NCBI GenBank assembly: GCA_019614645.1
Contig: JABWDB010000046.1
Span: forward strand, 1,812,001-1,876,000
DNA: 64,000 bases
Reading direction: 5' to 3'
Source: Stratiolaelaps scimitus
Taxonomy: Eukaryota; Arthropoda; Arachnida; Mesostigmata; Laelapidae
Part shown: in pieces, positions 34,562-47,678 of the stretch
How positions within the stretch are numbered: position 1 is the first letter of the stretch
Layout: each line of letters begins with the position of its first letter
The notes under the pieces: model-generated
The model's database searches: none
What the model saw: the letters and a program-made list of their open reading frames with translations, nothing else
Told to the model about the DNA's origin: nothing
Made by a program: the position numbers and the translations under genes

Positions 34562-35924
34562 CTATAGACCCTTACCCGATCTACTCAATGCTTCGGTAGG
34601 ATATTCGCTGCCTCTCAACGAGGCATCGTTCCCGAAGTGGCTTAGCTTATCGTTACGTAGCGTTCGCCCCTAGAATCAAGGTCCGTCTGTGAAAATAACC
34701 TGGATATCCATTTCTGTGACTGCTTAAGTTGACTCACACCGCAGTGGTCCAGGATTGTCAGCAATGGCATAACCACTGCCCTTGACGCATGACCCTAGAT
34801 TAAACGTTCGCACTCCCCGCCCCAGCTTTCCATTTCTATTTTGTGATTATTTATTAATCACCTTTGATCACATTGGTGCTGTGCTATTGCTCGTTTCAGC
34901 TCGTTTCAACACGAAGGTCAGGGAATTAGCAAAAAGCGGAATCGTTGACGACGCATACAGTTCCACTTCGGGCGGTATCCTTAGGTAACACTCGCCGCGT
35001 GGGCTTTAAGCATCGGTGCGCACCGTTTGCTCACAAAGCGAAACTGGGGTGTTTTACCTATATAACGCCTGCTGGCGACGTCGGTGATTGTAAATCTCAG
35101 CTGACCCAGATACGATCAGATGCGTGCTCGTCAGATCTGTCTTGTCAGGGGGGCGGGCGGTAATATGCAAATATGCTGGGCTAATACACACGTGTCGCCA
35201 CTTGTGTAAGCGACTTAGCGAGAGGGGAATTTCGCAACGTGGTAGCGACGTTGTGTACTGAGTTACCTCGCTTCGTACTAAAGGCTAGTGGCCTTCATGC
35301 GGACGACATGAAGGTGGGTATAGACTATCAGCGGAGAGTATCAGGTCCGAGCTGAAACGTCTTAAGCTATCTCGCTTGTCACCTTATGAAACCTGGTGGC
35401 CTCTGGAGCGTAAGATAGGCTCAGGTTTTCATTTTGACAAGGGGAGGTGATGGTATACCAGATTTTTAGATATTTCCGTCTTAATCTCGAGAGCCGTGTA
35501 CGTAACGAAGGGATTTCGTACGTGAACTCGAGTGAGTCTCCGTGTCTCTTCATTATATCGACGATATTATTTTAACATGCACAATTTTGTGTCTGGTCGG
35601 AACATTTGAAATTAATACATGATGACTATAATATTATATTGAATATATGGAAACATTTTCGTTTTAAATGTCACTACCAAGCGCACGACTCTAGATTTTT
35701 AAAATCTATTAAGAAAAACGTCTCTTAGTTTCAATTTAACTAAAGTTTTTCAAAGATTTTTCGAATTCTATAAAATCTTCTATAAAATTTATTGTTTGTC
35801 AATCATCAGTAAATGTCTTTGCAATTGCTTTCACTGCGATGCAATTAGTAGAAGGATCCTGCAGGACTCTTTTATGCTATTACATCAGCCTTATTATCAC
35901 GGCCACATAATAAGTAAAGTTTCC
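34562..35924. other. no gene seen
   Basis: AT-rich sequence without a supported exon; 35560-35790 is particularly AT-rich. Confidence 0.4.
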
Positions 35925-36110
35925 GGGACCAGATTCTCAACCAACAATGTAACGTTCACGGTACAACTGCTATCGGCATTGCTTCATGAGATCGACAATC
36001 CCTTTCCAAATGCAGATCTACAATAGTGGTGGGAATCGAACTCGTGCACCCACCTGCCCCGTCCGGTTGTAGGGCTCACGTACGCGAATACACCCCAATA
36101 TGAGCACCAC
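35925..36110 (-). mobile_element. tRNA-derived SINE, family A, diverged copy
   Basis: On the minus strand it has a B-box-like GAGTTCGATTCCC (36031-36043) and a tail with GCATTTGGAAAGGGAT, CATGAAGCAATGCCG and AGCAGTTGTACCGTGAACGT, matching the copies at 22.0, 38.6 and 60.1 kb. The A-box is worn and the terminal hairpin is no longer intact. Confidence 0.6.
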
Positions 36111-36479
36111 TGTTCACCACCCATAGTAGGTCCAAGCAAAAATCGCAACGCAGGTGAATCGCCGCATAGCCAAAAGCTGAACAAGCTGCGAGACGAAGAC
36201 CAAACACTGAGAAGGGACAGAGCGATCGAGTGCAGTGGTGGAAATCCGAGCTGACGCGAGAAGAAGCGAACGCCGAAAAAGGCCGAACACAACCTCGTAA
36301 CCACACGCACCGATCTCAGTACCACCATTTACCACCAGAACGCCTCTACCCTTAACTTCGTAACATCGGCTAACGTGACCACCGAATCTCTCTCTCTCTC
36401 TCTCTCTCTGACACGTTACATCCGATAGATTTGTCTGCCGCACTGAATCTATCCATCGATATATAATAAGTATCTATCC
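36111..36479. other. no supported gene; TCTC tract
   Basis: Contains a TC/GA tract at 36386-36408 on the edge of the following GC-rich block. Confidence 0.35.
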
Positions 36480-37150
36480 ACACTCTCTGTGTGGATCTCT
36501 CGCGCTCTCCTTTTCACGATCTCGCTCGATGCCTTGTCTGTGCCATCGGATGCGAGCAGCAGCCGCCGCAGCAATCGAAGCATCGGCGTTCGCGGCGGCC
36601 CCGAGATCGGATGGTCGTTCTCTCGCTCGGCCACTCGGCGGTGGTGGCGTCGTCGTCGTCACCATGGTAGTCCCTCTTGCTTTTCGTTCTCTCGATTAAA
36701 TGGAGAACATTTTTATAACATCAGTACATTAATGTTATTACGAAATCCCGGCCATCGCGGCCAGCACCAGCGGTTCACCACCGCCACCACCACCCGTCTC
36801 TGAATGGGCGATGCTGGCCGTATACGTCTACATGGCGAGTGTGTGTGGTGTGTGTGAAGCCGGGCTGATGGGCTGGTGGGCTGCTCTGTCTGTGCGCAAT
36901 GCCGACGGTCGAAGAGAGGTCCAAGAGACGGATGTAAAAGTTTGTCAACAGCAGCTACTGCTGCGGCGTCAGTGGCGGCAACTGCGGCGGCGTTGGAGGC
37001 CTCCCCCCGTTTCATTGCGCGTTCGAGCCGCTCATTCCAGCATCGTTGGAGGCGGTGAAGAACGCTGTTTGATGGCTAACCCCGAAAAGCTTCACTTCAA
37101 CCCGACGGAGTTTCTTGTCCCGCGGTAACAGCAGCAGCAGCCGCTCAGCT
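36480..37150. promoter_or_regulatory. GC-rich block with trinucleotide runs
   Basis: GCAGCAGCCGCCGCAGC-type patches (36553-36572), GTCGTCGTCGTC (36648-36659) and CAGCAGCAGCAGCC (37129-37142). Frames of about 100 codons are open on both strands without recognisable domains. An initiator-like CTCAGTCGC lies at 37150. A candidate 5' region. Confidence 0.25.
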
Positions 37151-38310
37151 CAGTCGCAACCATTCGACACCCGCAGATCACCCACCCAGAGAGAGACACA
37201 CGCTGAGCAAGTGAAGCCGACAGGGACAAAAACGTGTTGGCCGTGCCGGCGAGCGCGGGAAATCAAACAGCGAACGTGAGATAGCCGTCGCTGGTAGGAC
37301 CAGCCCGACCTCTGGGCAGAAAAAAAAAGGTTGTGACAGCTCCTGAGATTATCCAGGGAAGGGGCCAACAAATGCGACAGAGACACAGAGAGAGAGAGAG
37401 ATTTTTCCAAATTCGACGCGAACGGTTAATGGCGGCGGGGACCATCAGTTTGTTCGCTTCTTTGTTTGCCTTTGTGTGTATGTGAGTGTTGGGTCTGTGT
37501 GAGATCTTTTCCTCGAAGGGGAGTGGGCTGTGTCTTATTTTCCAAGAGAAATGTGCTCGTCTTTCACATCGTTGTGACACTACCAGATCGTGTTGAGTGC
37601 TACAAACCAACAGAGATCAGATGAAATAGATAAAGCAGGGAAAAGACAGTGAAAGGAAGCTGTAGCCCTTTAGGAATGAGAAGGGCATCTCCCCACGCCG
37701 ATGTGGGTTATAGACACCGTCACCTGATTGAGTGATTACGTGGATCATGCTATTTTATGAATCACTGTAAAAGACTATCGAACGTGTGTTTATTAGTATT
37801 TCTTGGGATACAATTGAAACAGCGAAGTCGTGCTTTCATCATGAACAACTTCTCCTGCTTTTGTCTAATGCCCCCACTCCCATCTATTAGCCCCAACTAT
37901 AGGAAGTAGTGGCATCGGACCCATGTACCTACGTGCCTTCCCCGATTGCACGATCGGCGCATACGAACTCCCAGCACGCACCAATATATATATATATATT
38001 TTTTTTTTTTCTTTCGGGGGGATTACGGGAATGCCTGATGTACATGCGCGTACATCTATGAAAAGCGCTTATGTGGGACTTTCAAACCCACGAAACCCGC
38101 CAACCCCCGCCCCCCTTACGCAGATCATGGCTCGGAACGAACCATATATCCAGTCATATCCAAACGCATGCACTAGATTTATCTTATGAGCCCCGGTGTA
38201 AATCCTGCATTCAGCGGTATATGGTGGATAAATCAACCGCTTCTAGACAAATAGTTGGTCACTGTGTTGCAGCCTTTCCCTACACAAGAAAGTTTCAACG
38301 CAAAAGATAA
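37151..38310. other. no supported gene
   Basis: Contains a GAGA tract at 37386-37401 and a short (TA)n/T run at 37983-38011. No exon supported. Confidence 0.35.
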
Positions 38311-38384
38311 GTTGTGGCCTGTCTGGCCACAACGAACTAAGAATTAATTGCAGGTCGATAGAGACCTGCAATTAGTTCTTAGTT
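38311..38384. repeat. two adjacent hairpins
   Basis: Hairpin 1 (38311-38333) has a perfect 9-bp stem GTTGTGGCC/GGCCACAAC with a 5-base loop. One base later, hairpin 2 (38335-38384) has 22-bp arms with a 6-base loop GATAGA. Its only imperfect pair is T opposite G, which would be a G-U wobble in RNA. Together they form a compact double stem-loop in otherwise AT-rich sequence. Confidence 0.85.
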
Positions 38385-38560
38385 AGTTAGCTTACGCAAT
38401 GGGACGTTCAGGTGTTTAGGTCACGTACTCATCTTTGGACCGCGTTCGGCTAATACCTTATTAATCGATATATGTATCATTATCCATTATTTCTATTTCG
38501 ATACAAGACGGAGTTGCAAGTTAAAAGCCACCTCATGAACATGATCTAAAATAAATGTTT

Positions 38561-38745
38561 CCGGGAGCTGACTCTTTACCGTCTTAAACATTGAGCTCAC
38601 CCCGCGGTACAACTGCTTTCACTGCACTGCTTCATGAGACGGACATCTCCTTGTTAAATGCAAATGTGCAACGGTGACCATGGAACCCGTGCGAGCACCT
38701 ATACGTGTTGCACTCCTTCGATTGCAAGGTGCATATGCCCATTAG
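38561..38745 (-). mobile_element. tRNA-derived SINE, family A, diverged copy
   Basis: Minus strand: TGCAATCGAAGGAGTGCAAC head, worn B-box (GGGTTCCATGG), then CATGAAGCAGTGCA, AAAGCAGTTGTACCGCGG, and a half-preserved 3' hairpin (GAGTCAGCTCCCGGAAA). Confidence 0.6.
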
Positions 38746-39176
38746 AGCACATACAAATCGAACCCGTGAGCTGTATCTGCCCCATGTGACCTGTGTTGTC
38801 CTCGCTGAATTATCCCTGTCCAGGTTTCTACTATACGCCGGTGTCACTCGACCATACGATCGGTTGGATGCACCGAGTCAACGCCCTAAAGACAGTTGTG
38901 TGTTTATCGAGCAAATGACGTTGATTAAAAATAAGTTCACTAATCAATATTGTTATTCTGAACTCCACGAAATACGTAGAAAGGAATAGGCAAACCATTA
39001 CGCGGACAGCAAACCGCTGAGGTCTGCTCTGATCGCGGGACACCATAGTACGGCCTTACTCTTCGACGAGTTGATACAGTACAATTGTACATTTAAATGG
39101 ATTAACAATCAAATTATGCCTCATCATTTATCCACTACGATGTCAAATTCTGTACAGCGTCTCCTACCTAATTTCC

Positions 39177-39179
<3 letters not shown>
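38746..39179. other. no gene seen
   Basis: No supported exon. Confidence 0.4.
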
Positions 39180-39263
<84 letters not shown>

Positions 39264-39287
39264 GATATATATATATATATATATATC

Positions 39288-39335
<48 letters not shown>

Positions 39336-39344
39336 ATATATATA
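39180..39344. repeat. (TA)n microsatellite, longest in the window
   Basis: About 165 bases of TA with three CG interruptions placed symmetrically (ACGATATA... and ...TATATCGTA), giving internal palindromes. Confidence 0.95.
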
Positions 39345-39479
39345 ACACGAACAGAGCTATTATACTTGAGCACCGACACCCACGCTGTTCGTAATTGGCC
39401 GGAATCCACCAACTGAGACGAGCGGCAAAAGCTGTTATGGCGCGGCAGTTCCTTCTACCTGTAGTCGTGGTTCCTCGAT

Positions 39480-40970
39480 TTCCATAGGGGGAGCAACGTC
39501 GGTGAGCTCGGCCCGCGCACGGTAGGTGCGTAGACGAAATCGCCGTCGTCGCCGTCCCAGCATCGTGTTTGTTCCTTCGACGTTAACTACGTTCGCCAAC
39601 CACGCGAAGCTAATCGAGCGTCGTCTGATCGGCGGAATAGATCAATCACCGCCTGAAAACTTTGCGCAAAACTGGCGAAAACTCGCAAAAACGATTCACT
39701 TCAGCATTCGCTTACAAAGTGAGGCGAACTATTTTGGTAGCAGCGGTGCCGCAACGATTCCGAGTGTCCAAATGCCGGCAACTGGTGATATCGCCAGTAG
39801 AATATGGATGAATTATACACGGAACTTGCCTCTGACTATCTTCCGCTTGCTACCCCAGGGGGCAATCGTTCCGTTACCACGGCGCGTCAAGGCGGCTCCA
39901 AGGCTCAAAGGTTCAAAGTTAAAAATTCGCTCGCAAATTTCTACATCCGTTGTGATTTTTTGTCGGCAAAATCACGTGACTCAATCATATTTCCTCTGTT
40001 TCCGGCAGTGGCAAACATCTGCCATTCTGCCACGCCGTCCCGATCTCGACATTGGCCCAATTGCAATTAGTGGAAGACCTTGCCCGCCAGTTCGGATCGC
40101 ACCAGCAGCGGGCCTTGGACAACCGCCCCCCCCCCCTTCCCCCGGACTTCGGGGGTGGCAGTGTTCAGCGTTTCGTTCAGAGACCGAGCAAGACTGAAAG
40201 TAAGGAAGCGTCCTCGACACGAACATCCTCGACTCGCTCGCTACTGTTCACTCCCCTCTGGTACATTATGCACGAGCGGAGGATCGCGCGACGAGAAGGC
40301 GGGCGGGCGAGCTGGCGGACGGACGAACGGACGATGAGAGAACGTCGTAACCTAGCGTACGCACGCTGCGAAAACAGCCGCGGAAACGGCTTTGGCGTAC
40401 GGGCGAGCAAACCTCGACCACGAGCCGGTAGCTAGAAGTCATCCGCACGCAATCACGGTGTCAGGACTCTGTCCGACTTCTATTCGTCTTAGTCCACCAG
40501 GTGGCGTCAGCAGAACACGTCCGTCACAAGGCGGCGCAACGAACTTTTACCGCGTTCGCTGGCACTCTCGGCCCGTTGGGGGGCGGGGGGTGCTGAAGCT
40601 CCGGGCGGGTAGACGTGGGTCGGGTCGGGTCGGGTCTGCGAAGGTGGCGTACGAGGCGCGGAGGAGTCGGCAGCTTTTCGCAACATTTCCAAGGAACAGT
40701 CGAGGAAAACCGAGCGGGCTTATGAGGAGACAAGACTTCTGCTTTGTTCCAATGAAGGCAATGGCGGGCGATCCGACTGTCTGCGTAGGCCGTCACTATG
40801 CGTGGGGTTCCACAGCTACAACTAGCCTACGACCAGCGTCCTCAAGTCGTCGCTGTGACGATAGCCACAAACAGAAGCAAACACCTACCTGGTTACCAGA
40901 CTGGCTGAGTGGCTGGGTCTGCAGGTTGCATGCTAGCTCCGCGCTAATCCGCGCTATGGATCAGCCGTGA
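39480..40970. promoter_or_regulatory. 1.5-kb GC/CpG-rich block, candidate 5' region
   Basis: The largest GC-rich block. Frames of 223 codons (39526-40197), 127 and 192 codons (40392-40970) are open on the plus strand, and frames of 60-90 codons on the minus strand. One start, ATG at 39804 in a good context (A at -3, G at +4), reads MDELYTELASDYLPLATP, a plausible acidic N-terminus, but no clear splice donor follows and the frame degenerates. C and G runs lie at 40125-40141 and 40578-40590, and GTCGG repeats at 40618-40634. A promoter with first exon is my best reading. Confidence 0.3.
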
Positions 40971-43900
40971 CAACAGTCGGGTGACCGGGGGCAGGGGTGT
41001 CGTCTGAGCGTAGCTGAGCAGAGGAGTCGCATTGCACACAAACAAACTGCTGGAATGAACTCGATAAACTCACTCTTGTTATACAGACAGCCATACCCAG
41101 CAGACTAGGCTATGAAGATGGAGGGGACTGTTAGGGCGACTTGTCCTCTTTACCACGGATAGACTTTGCCAGTTTAAGATGCAGAATCGCATCGTAACTG
41201 ATTAGCGTCTTGTAACATTTAACATGGGTAGTTGTGTTGGCATTATTATTGATATAATAATAATAATATGGCTTTGTTTCTTGTGGACTCGAACACTCAT
41301 TTTGGCCAAGCAGCGATCAACTGCAACACGGAACATTGACTTCAATCCATTTCGGTGAGTTTTATTTTTATGTCTCCGAGCGCGTACACGCACTGACAAC
41401 GTGAATCGATTGTCGATCAGAGCAGTGGCAATGACCTGAAAGCCCGATTCATGGCCACGAATTACCTTATTCCTTCGACGTAGAACAGACTAATCTCGAA
41501 GAGAGAGAACGATCGGTGCCGGCAGCAAATCAGATTAAATAAATGGACTCACTCAGACGAGCGAGACGTAATCAACGGCCATGTACCCAGCAGTCTCCCG
41601 TTTGCGCAGCTCAATAGAGGGAGCTCCTTAATTTGCAGCTGCTACTAATGAATAGACAATGCAAATATGACGGTTGAATAAAGGCTTCGCACGATTTCCT
41701 TAGTGGATGTCTGTTGTTAATTCACTTTCCCCAGACACGTGCGTATGTATGTACATGTGAAACAAACTCAGTGGATGAGCTAATCGTCGACTTCTGGGCG
41801 ACACACTACATTGGATATTTTTTATATATGTATATATATAGGCCAAACTAATCAATCTTATTAGAATAGCAATAATCTTAGCTCTGATTTAGAGTCGTAC
41901 GAACCTGTTCACAGTGACCTTGTCTGGGCCGTTCGTATTTGTTCATTTGTATTTGTATTTGTACAATGTACAACATCTTTCCTTCGACACAAATCACAGA
42001 GGAACAAGTCGACTCTGTTCCGTTCTCGTCTAACAGCGACCACTGGTAGCATATAGATGACGCACCCCTCGAAGGGCTGTCGACGACGATCCATCGGATG
42101 TAATCGTTGTCGGCCGACGTCAGCGTCCACCACGACATCAAACCTCGAATGACCCAACTCAAAATATATCCCTTCTTTGATCACGCTCAAAAGCCGAACG
42201 CTGATAATGAATGTCCCGCCGCACAGTGGCAGGCCCCGCCGACGTTTTTTACGCGGACAATAATTTATCAGTCATTTTCAAAGAGTGCGCTCCCCGATGG
42301 AACTTCAACGAGAGTCGCTGATGATATGACGCCTTAGTGAATCTGTCTAGGGAGGGGGGGGCGGGCGATGGGCGATCTTCTCGTAGAGATCGAATAATCC
42401 CAGCGGTCCTTCGGTGGGATCGGTCGAGCGTCCCTACGAAACAGCCCTCATGGTGATTTCCCCCCCCGAGTCGGTAGCTTGATGTCTGGCGGAAGCCACC
42501 TGATGAGACCGTTTCATCATGTAGCACGGCAGGAGAAGAAGTTCTGCCGGGGCCGCTACTTTAATTAGGCTCTAATAATTATTGGTAGACTCTATTTTTC
42601 TTCATCGGATGTCCTTGGATGGGGCAAGCTAGGTTTTTGTAGACCCGACGCAGGGAAGCACAGCAGCCCTCCGAAGGCGGCTACTTAGAGCAACTTTTTT
42701 TTTTTTTTTACTATTCTTCAGATGTCCCACGTTGTACAAAGTTTGCAGTTTGTTCACCGCTCATCGTCGTTCGACGCAGTGATAGTCAATTCAGATTGGG
42801 TTTGTCTTGTGACGTTTGCCACAGCGTTGATATCTGGAGGGCGTTCGGATAACGAGGGAGGACATTCGACGCACGAGCTTACCTCGTTGTCAGCTAAGGC
42901 GTGTATGTGTGCAACAGTAATGCCCATGCGGGTGATTCTTTCTTCCATATATTGATGTCGGTCTTGGGTTGGCTCTGCTATTTCAAAATTAAAACAAATT
43001 ATCATGAGGCCGGTAGGCTACGACCTAAAGCATCAAATTATTTATAACCCAACACACACAGACACGCGTACGTCGTGGGCTTTTGTTGACCTTGCTGCTT
43101 GGACTGTTCCCATGAGATCAAAACTATAATGAAGGAGCATACGAATGAAATATGACTTGATTTGAAATATTATTCACAGGGAAAAAAGTCATCCTTGTTC
43201 GACAACTTAACCATTGTGAAATTGCCTCTCCCGACAATAAATCATGATTTGAATTGTATTGGAAATTGTGTATCTAAATTCAATACACCAATAAAGGAAT
43301 AAATATGTGTCAATCGTTTATCCAATCGCGATCAGCGCCGCTGACCCGAACCGGTGACTGAGCGATTTCCATGATCTTACCTGGATGACTGGATTAGCTT
43401 GCGCTTGTTGTGCGTTGTGCACTCTTCTCGTTTTCGATACAAATTTTCGGACGAACTTCGGATGCAGCAATAGCCACAGGTCGGCTTAACGATATATATG
43501 TATATATATCCGGGAAGAATAATGCCTCGTAGGATTTTCCCGATGCAGGGTGATCTCATGGATAATGCGCGAAGATATTTGAGGTTCCACCGATTGAACC
43601 CTAATGATAACTCTGAAAAGACATTTTACCCTTTGATCAAACATAAAATTCGATATTTTTTTCCAAGTTAACATCATATATTGCATTTACCCAGACTCTT
43701 CGAATCGCTCGAAGCGGAAATATAAATAAAGTATATTGGCTATGATTTGAGGGAAAAAAACCTGCTGCCTAATTTCGATCCAATTGTTTCTTGGGGTCCC
43801 GTAGACACTACCGACCGAGGTCATTATTTAACACGACACGATACCAATAATCAATAACAACCGTATAAATGGCTAACAAGTGAGTCAAGCATTGTTTGAC

Positions 43901-45360
43901 ATTATCGATACTATCAAATCATGTCAACCGTTAGAAGTTCGAATTGTCCTGAAGAGTAACAAATCACACGTATTGTCCAATTGGGTTCGTGTTATATAGC
44001 CTAAACAAAGCTAATAAATACGATAGAATGGGCATATAGTCACCGCTTCTTTTAGCATTCGTTTGTTCTGTCAAATAAAGTGTATTTGTATGTAAGGTTG
44101 CACATTCGAATCTGCCACAGGCAACTTTCGTAGAAGTGTTCTTTGTAGACGAGCACAATCAAACGTTACCTATTTATAACAATCGATAATCGAATTTAGT
44201 AAACAGTGAAGAGAAAATCCATTCGCCTCAGTAGTGTTCCTCCCTCCACTAAGCGTGATTGCGTCACCCGACGGCTGACGTCGACGTCAACACTCGAGCT
44301 CAGCGTACAGAAACGACAAATGTCTATTGCGTAACGAGTCCACGCAGAGCCGAGTAGTTCACACAGCAGCTGTAAGAACAAGCCGACCAACACGAATAAC
44401 CGAGGGATGGCCTAATCCGAGCGACTGAAGCAGTTCATACATATAATATACGCGTCCAATGGCTCCAGCGCCGGCCATCCCTGGCTGGCGCATGCGCCGC
44501 TCGGGCGGGGATCGGAGTGTAACACACGTCATTGTCCTTTACAACGCACTGAGGTACGTCCGCACACGTATGAAGTCCTACCATTGTGGAACTGCTATGT
44601 GGCGAACGAACGCAAGAGCTGAAATAAATGAAGATGAAACTCACCCCAGGTCACCAAGGCGCCCCGTAATCATCTGACCCATTCGCAGCGACAAGGATTG
44701 CTGGCCCTCGTAGCGTTTCGTCCTATTTATTATTATAGTGTGCTACTGCTGCTGCTGCTACTGCGCGTTAAGACGTCTTAGTGACTTAACAGCAAGTCTC
44801 TTCTTGACGGCGTCGTCATGTCGAAGTCGGTGCTTGCTGTAACGTCAAAGCGCTCCGACATTGTGTAAAACTGGCCCAGAGTGGTATCTATCTCATACGA
44901 AGCAGGGTACGACGTTGGGCGACACCGTTAACGATGGGAAGAGCCCCGAAACAGGGCGACAATTCCAGGAAGGTCTTGCTCTCACCGTGGGCCCCCCCCT
45001 CGCACTCGTGTGCTGTGTGACGTTGAAAGGAAATATTGCGTCTGTGGTTATACATAAGGTGTTGGCAGCTATCGCGGTACAATTGGTCTTATATGAGCTT
45101 TGTTTAAGCTCAAATTAGATCTGAATAGAGTCCCGTATCTATCGTACGCAGCGTACGTGCGTAAGCAGCTTGATAACGTGGGACGACATCATCCTCGGGC
45201 CCCCACCGACGCCACCTCGACTTTGCGGTTGGCCTGCACAATGTTGCCGATTAGGTGTAGCTAACTAGGTTAGTTGTAGCAGCAGCATTCGTATGGGAAC
45301 GAAAAAATAGCGTGCCACAAAAGACTTAGCAGACACATGGACTTCAGGAGACCCGGTAGA
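40971..45360. other. long gene-poor stretch
   Basis: About 4.4 kb with no supported exon. Contains (ATA)n-like sequence at 41253-41270, a short (TA)n at 41823-41840 and 43494-43510, a T run at 42697-42709, a small GC-rich patch at 44455-44520 and (CTG)n at 44747-44760. No family A or B SINE was recognised. Confidence 0.4.
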
Positions 45361-45588
45361 CAGGGAGCGGACCCGTGCCCGCAGCTCCCAGCCCCGAGCG
45401 GGAGTCCGATCTGAACTCGGCCGAAGAGCCAGCGCTCGGACGCGTCTGCCCTTGCGGCTGCGGTGAGCGCAGGCGGACCAGCCCGGGGCAGCTGACGCAG
45501 ACCTCTGCGTCCCAGTGTCTGATGGGAGCTTCTATTAGGAGTGCTGGCCATCCCCATCAACGGATGGCCGTAGGAGCGGGGCGACATG

Positions 45589-45762
45589 CTAGGCTGGGGC
45601 AAAGAGATGTCGTTGGTAGTTGAGATGGTCGGCCTCCGAGTCCATGCCAGCCCGGCCGAGGTGGGACTCATAGCCGGGCATTGCGGTGCCGGCCATTGGG
45701 ACGGATGAAGCTCTATCGTCTTCGTCGGGGGCCAGCCGCACAGCGAGCCCACTCAGATGGAA
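45589..45762 (-). CDS. possible terminal exon of an unidentified gene
   Basis: After an acceptor-like CAG, with a branch-point-like ACTAAC about 35 bases upstream, the minus strand is open for 57 codons to TAG. It reads FHLSGLAVRLAPDEDDRASS and later MDSEADHLNYQRHL: balanced, acidic and hydrophilic, unlike the simple-sequence frames around it. It joins in phase 0 to the candidate exon at 45972-46025 across a 209-base intron with a GTAGGT donor. Weak points: there is no pyrimidine tract, an overlapping frame of 160 codons is also open, and I recognise no family. Confidence 0.3.
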   Translation of the reverse strand, partial: FHLSGLAVRLAPDEDDRASSVPMAGTAMPGYESHLGRAGMDSEADHLNYQRHLFAPA

Positions 45763-45971
45763 CTGGCCGTACGTTGCGTTCGAGGCCTCAGTCCGTTAGT
45801 CGCATCTACCAGCGCTGCGGATACTACTAAGGGAGCGCGGAAAGCGGCGTCCGCAAAGGCGAAAGGTAGAAGCTTCGCTCGGGCTGGAGTTGGGGGGATT
45901 TCAGCAGCAGCAGGGCTGCCTTTCATTGAGGATGTGGTGATGCCTCCTACTGTACGGGGCGCGCCACCTAC

Positions 45972-46025
45972 CTCTTGTGGTGAAGAGGCCTCGTCGCCGT
46001 CGTTGTCGTTGTTGTCGCACGGGCT
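45972..46025 (-). CDS. possible internal exon, partner of the 45.6-kb exon
   Basis: Minus strand: a CACTAAC branch-point-like string 15-20 bases before CACACACAG, then 18 codons reading SPCDNNDNDGDEASSPQE, then a good donor GAG/GTAGGT. The residues are acidic low-complexity, as in a disordered linker. Short enough to be coincidence. No upstream exon was identified with confidence. Confidence 0.25.
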
Positions 46026-46500
46026 CTGTGTGTGAGCGCGCGTTAGTGTGTATAGGCCCAAGAGTTCTTGGAGTCCTGTGTGTGTGTGAAACCGTACGTG
46101 CCTGTTTGGGTGTCTATGTGGCCAAGGGACTGCTGGATTTCGAAGTGCGGCAAGCCAAGCTCGACGGGCGGTCGGACGATTGCCGGGGCTGGCTGGCTGG
46201 CTGGCTGCTACGCAGACTGGGCACCCAGCTGAGTGGGTGAGATGCAGGTAATTTGGCCCTTCTCCTTTCCTTCCCTACGTTTGCCCGAGTCAAGGCAGGC
46301 GCTACTGGGCCAAAGTGGGCGGCAGTGGATCCGACGCCGTCAAGTCGTTCCACCCTAGTTTCCTTCTGCGAGCTTTCTTGACTCCTTGAGGACTCCGGGA
46401 GGAGGAGGCTGCTGCTGCTGCTGCTGCTTTTCGACGACCCACTCCTGACTCCTTCCTTGCTAGGAGCTACTGTCTCGCTCCCTCTATTTTCGCTAAGGGA

Positions 46501-47642
46501 CACTCAATGGAAGAGAAGTGCCATACGAACGCAGCTCCTCTCCACGCGCAAAGAGAGCAAGCACACAACGAAGATAGACGCAATAAGGCCGGGCTCTAGA
46601 CGCCCCTGTTCTTATCCTGCTGGATAATTAGCTTAGACAAACTGATCATAATGCTGATTCGATTGTAATGGTAGATATTTTAGCATTTCTTGATCTGATA
46701 TTATAACTCTACCTAAAGCTATACAACCATAATTGTACGATATGTAACAACGTTGCTATTGTTTCTCCGTCGGGATATTCTATATCTTTGATATTTGGAG
46801 GTTGTTGTTACTCAAGGACATGGTAAATATGCGCGTCATGGTACAAAGACCACGAACGACCATATTGGTGGTGGTATCCCCCCCCCTGGACGACAAATTC
46901 ATCTTGTGCAAGCATTGCATAGTCGTTCTGTGACGCGTGGCTCCTTCTCCGAATGTATTCTATTACAACTCGAAATCGGTCACATGTTATGAACACATGT
47001 GTATCTGCCGTTCAATTGGAAGAACGTTAATCAAGGGTGATGAGCAGCTGTCCGTACAAACAAGATTCCGTATCTCCCGAAATCTCGCCGTCATTATAAC
47101 TCGTTACGTTCATATCAAAGTGCTAATTCACGATGCAGCTCGTCGACTGTGCACGCGTCCGTCGAAACGGGCATCGTACCGGCAAATCGAGTGCACCACT
47201 TCGCTATCTATTTATCAGAGCCTTACACAACACACTATTATTATTATTATTATTAATTATCATACACAGTATTATACAGATGAGTTCCCTACCCTCATTC
47301 AGCATAGGTCGCTTCCACTACAAGCCGCGCTTACCGCGTGTGCTTCCTCGAGTCCTTAGCTCGAGAGGGCTTTCGATCGATATTGCCAATAGCTGAACAA
47401 CAGAAGCAACGCTACCAAATTCTTTCCCAGATCAACCATATATAACAAATACTCTCAATCTCTATTTCTCATAAATATTGTCATCTTACCGTACCAAGGA
47501 CATAAAAACACTAAACCATGATTATATGAATACATAAGGATACTATTATACAGATTATCTCTCCGTGTTAGCAATGGGCTAAGAAGTACGCAGCGGGGTC
47601 TCGTTAGCGTTTCCCAACTTTGGACCCTTATCTATCGCTGAT

Positions 47643-47678
<36 letters not shown>

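Larger units (their letters stand above)
45361..46500. promoter_or_regulatory. GC-rich block
   Basis: GC-rich throughout, with (CTGG)n at 46188-46204 and (CTG)n at 46408-46426. It is open on both strands. The possible minus-strand exons listed separately lie inside it. Confidence 0.25.

Noticed and set aside
39180..39344. Ile-Tyr repeat proteins at this and about a dozen other sites
   Set aside because: They are translations of (TA)n microsatellites.
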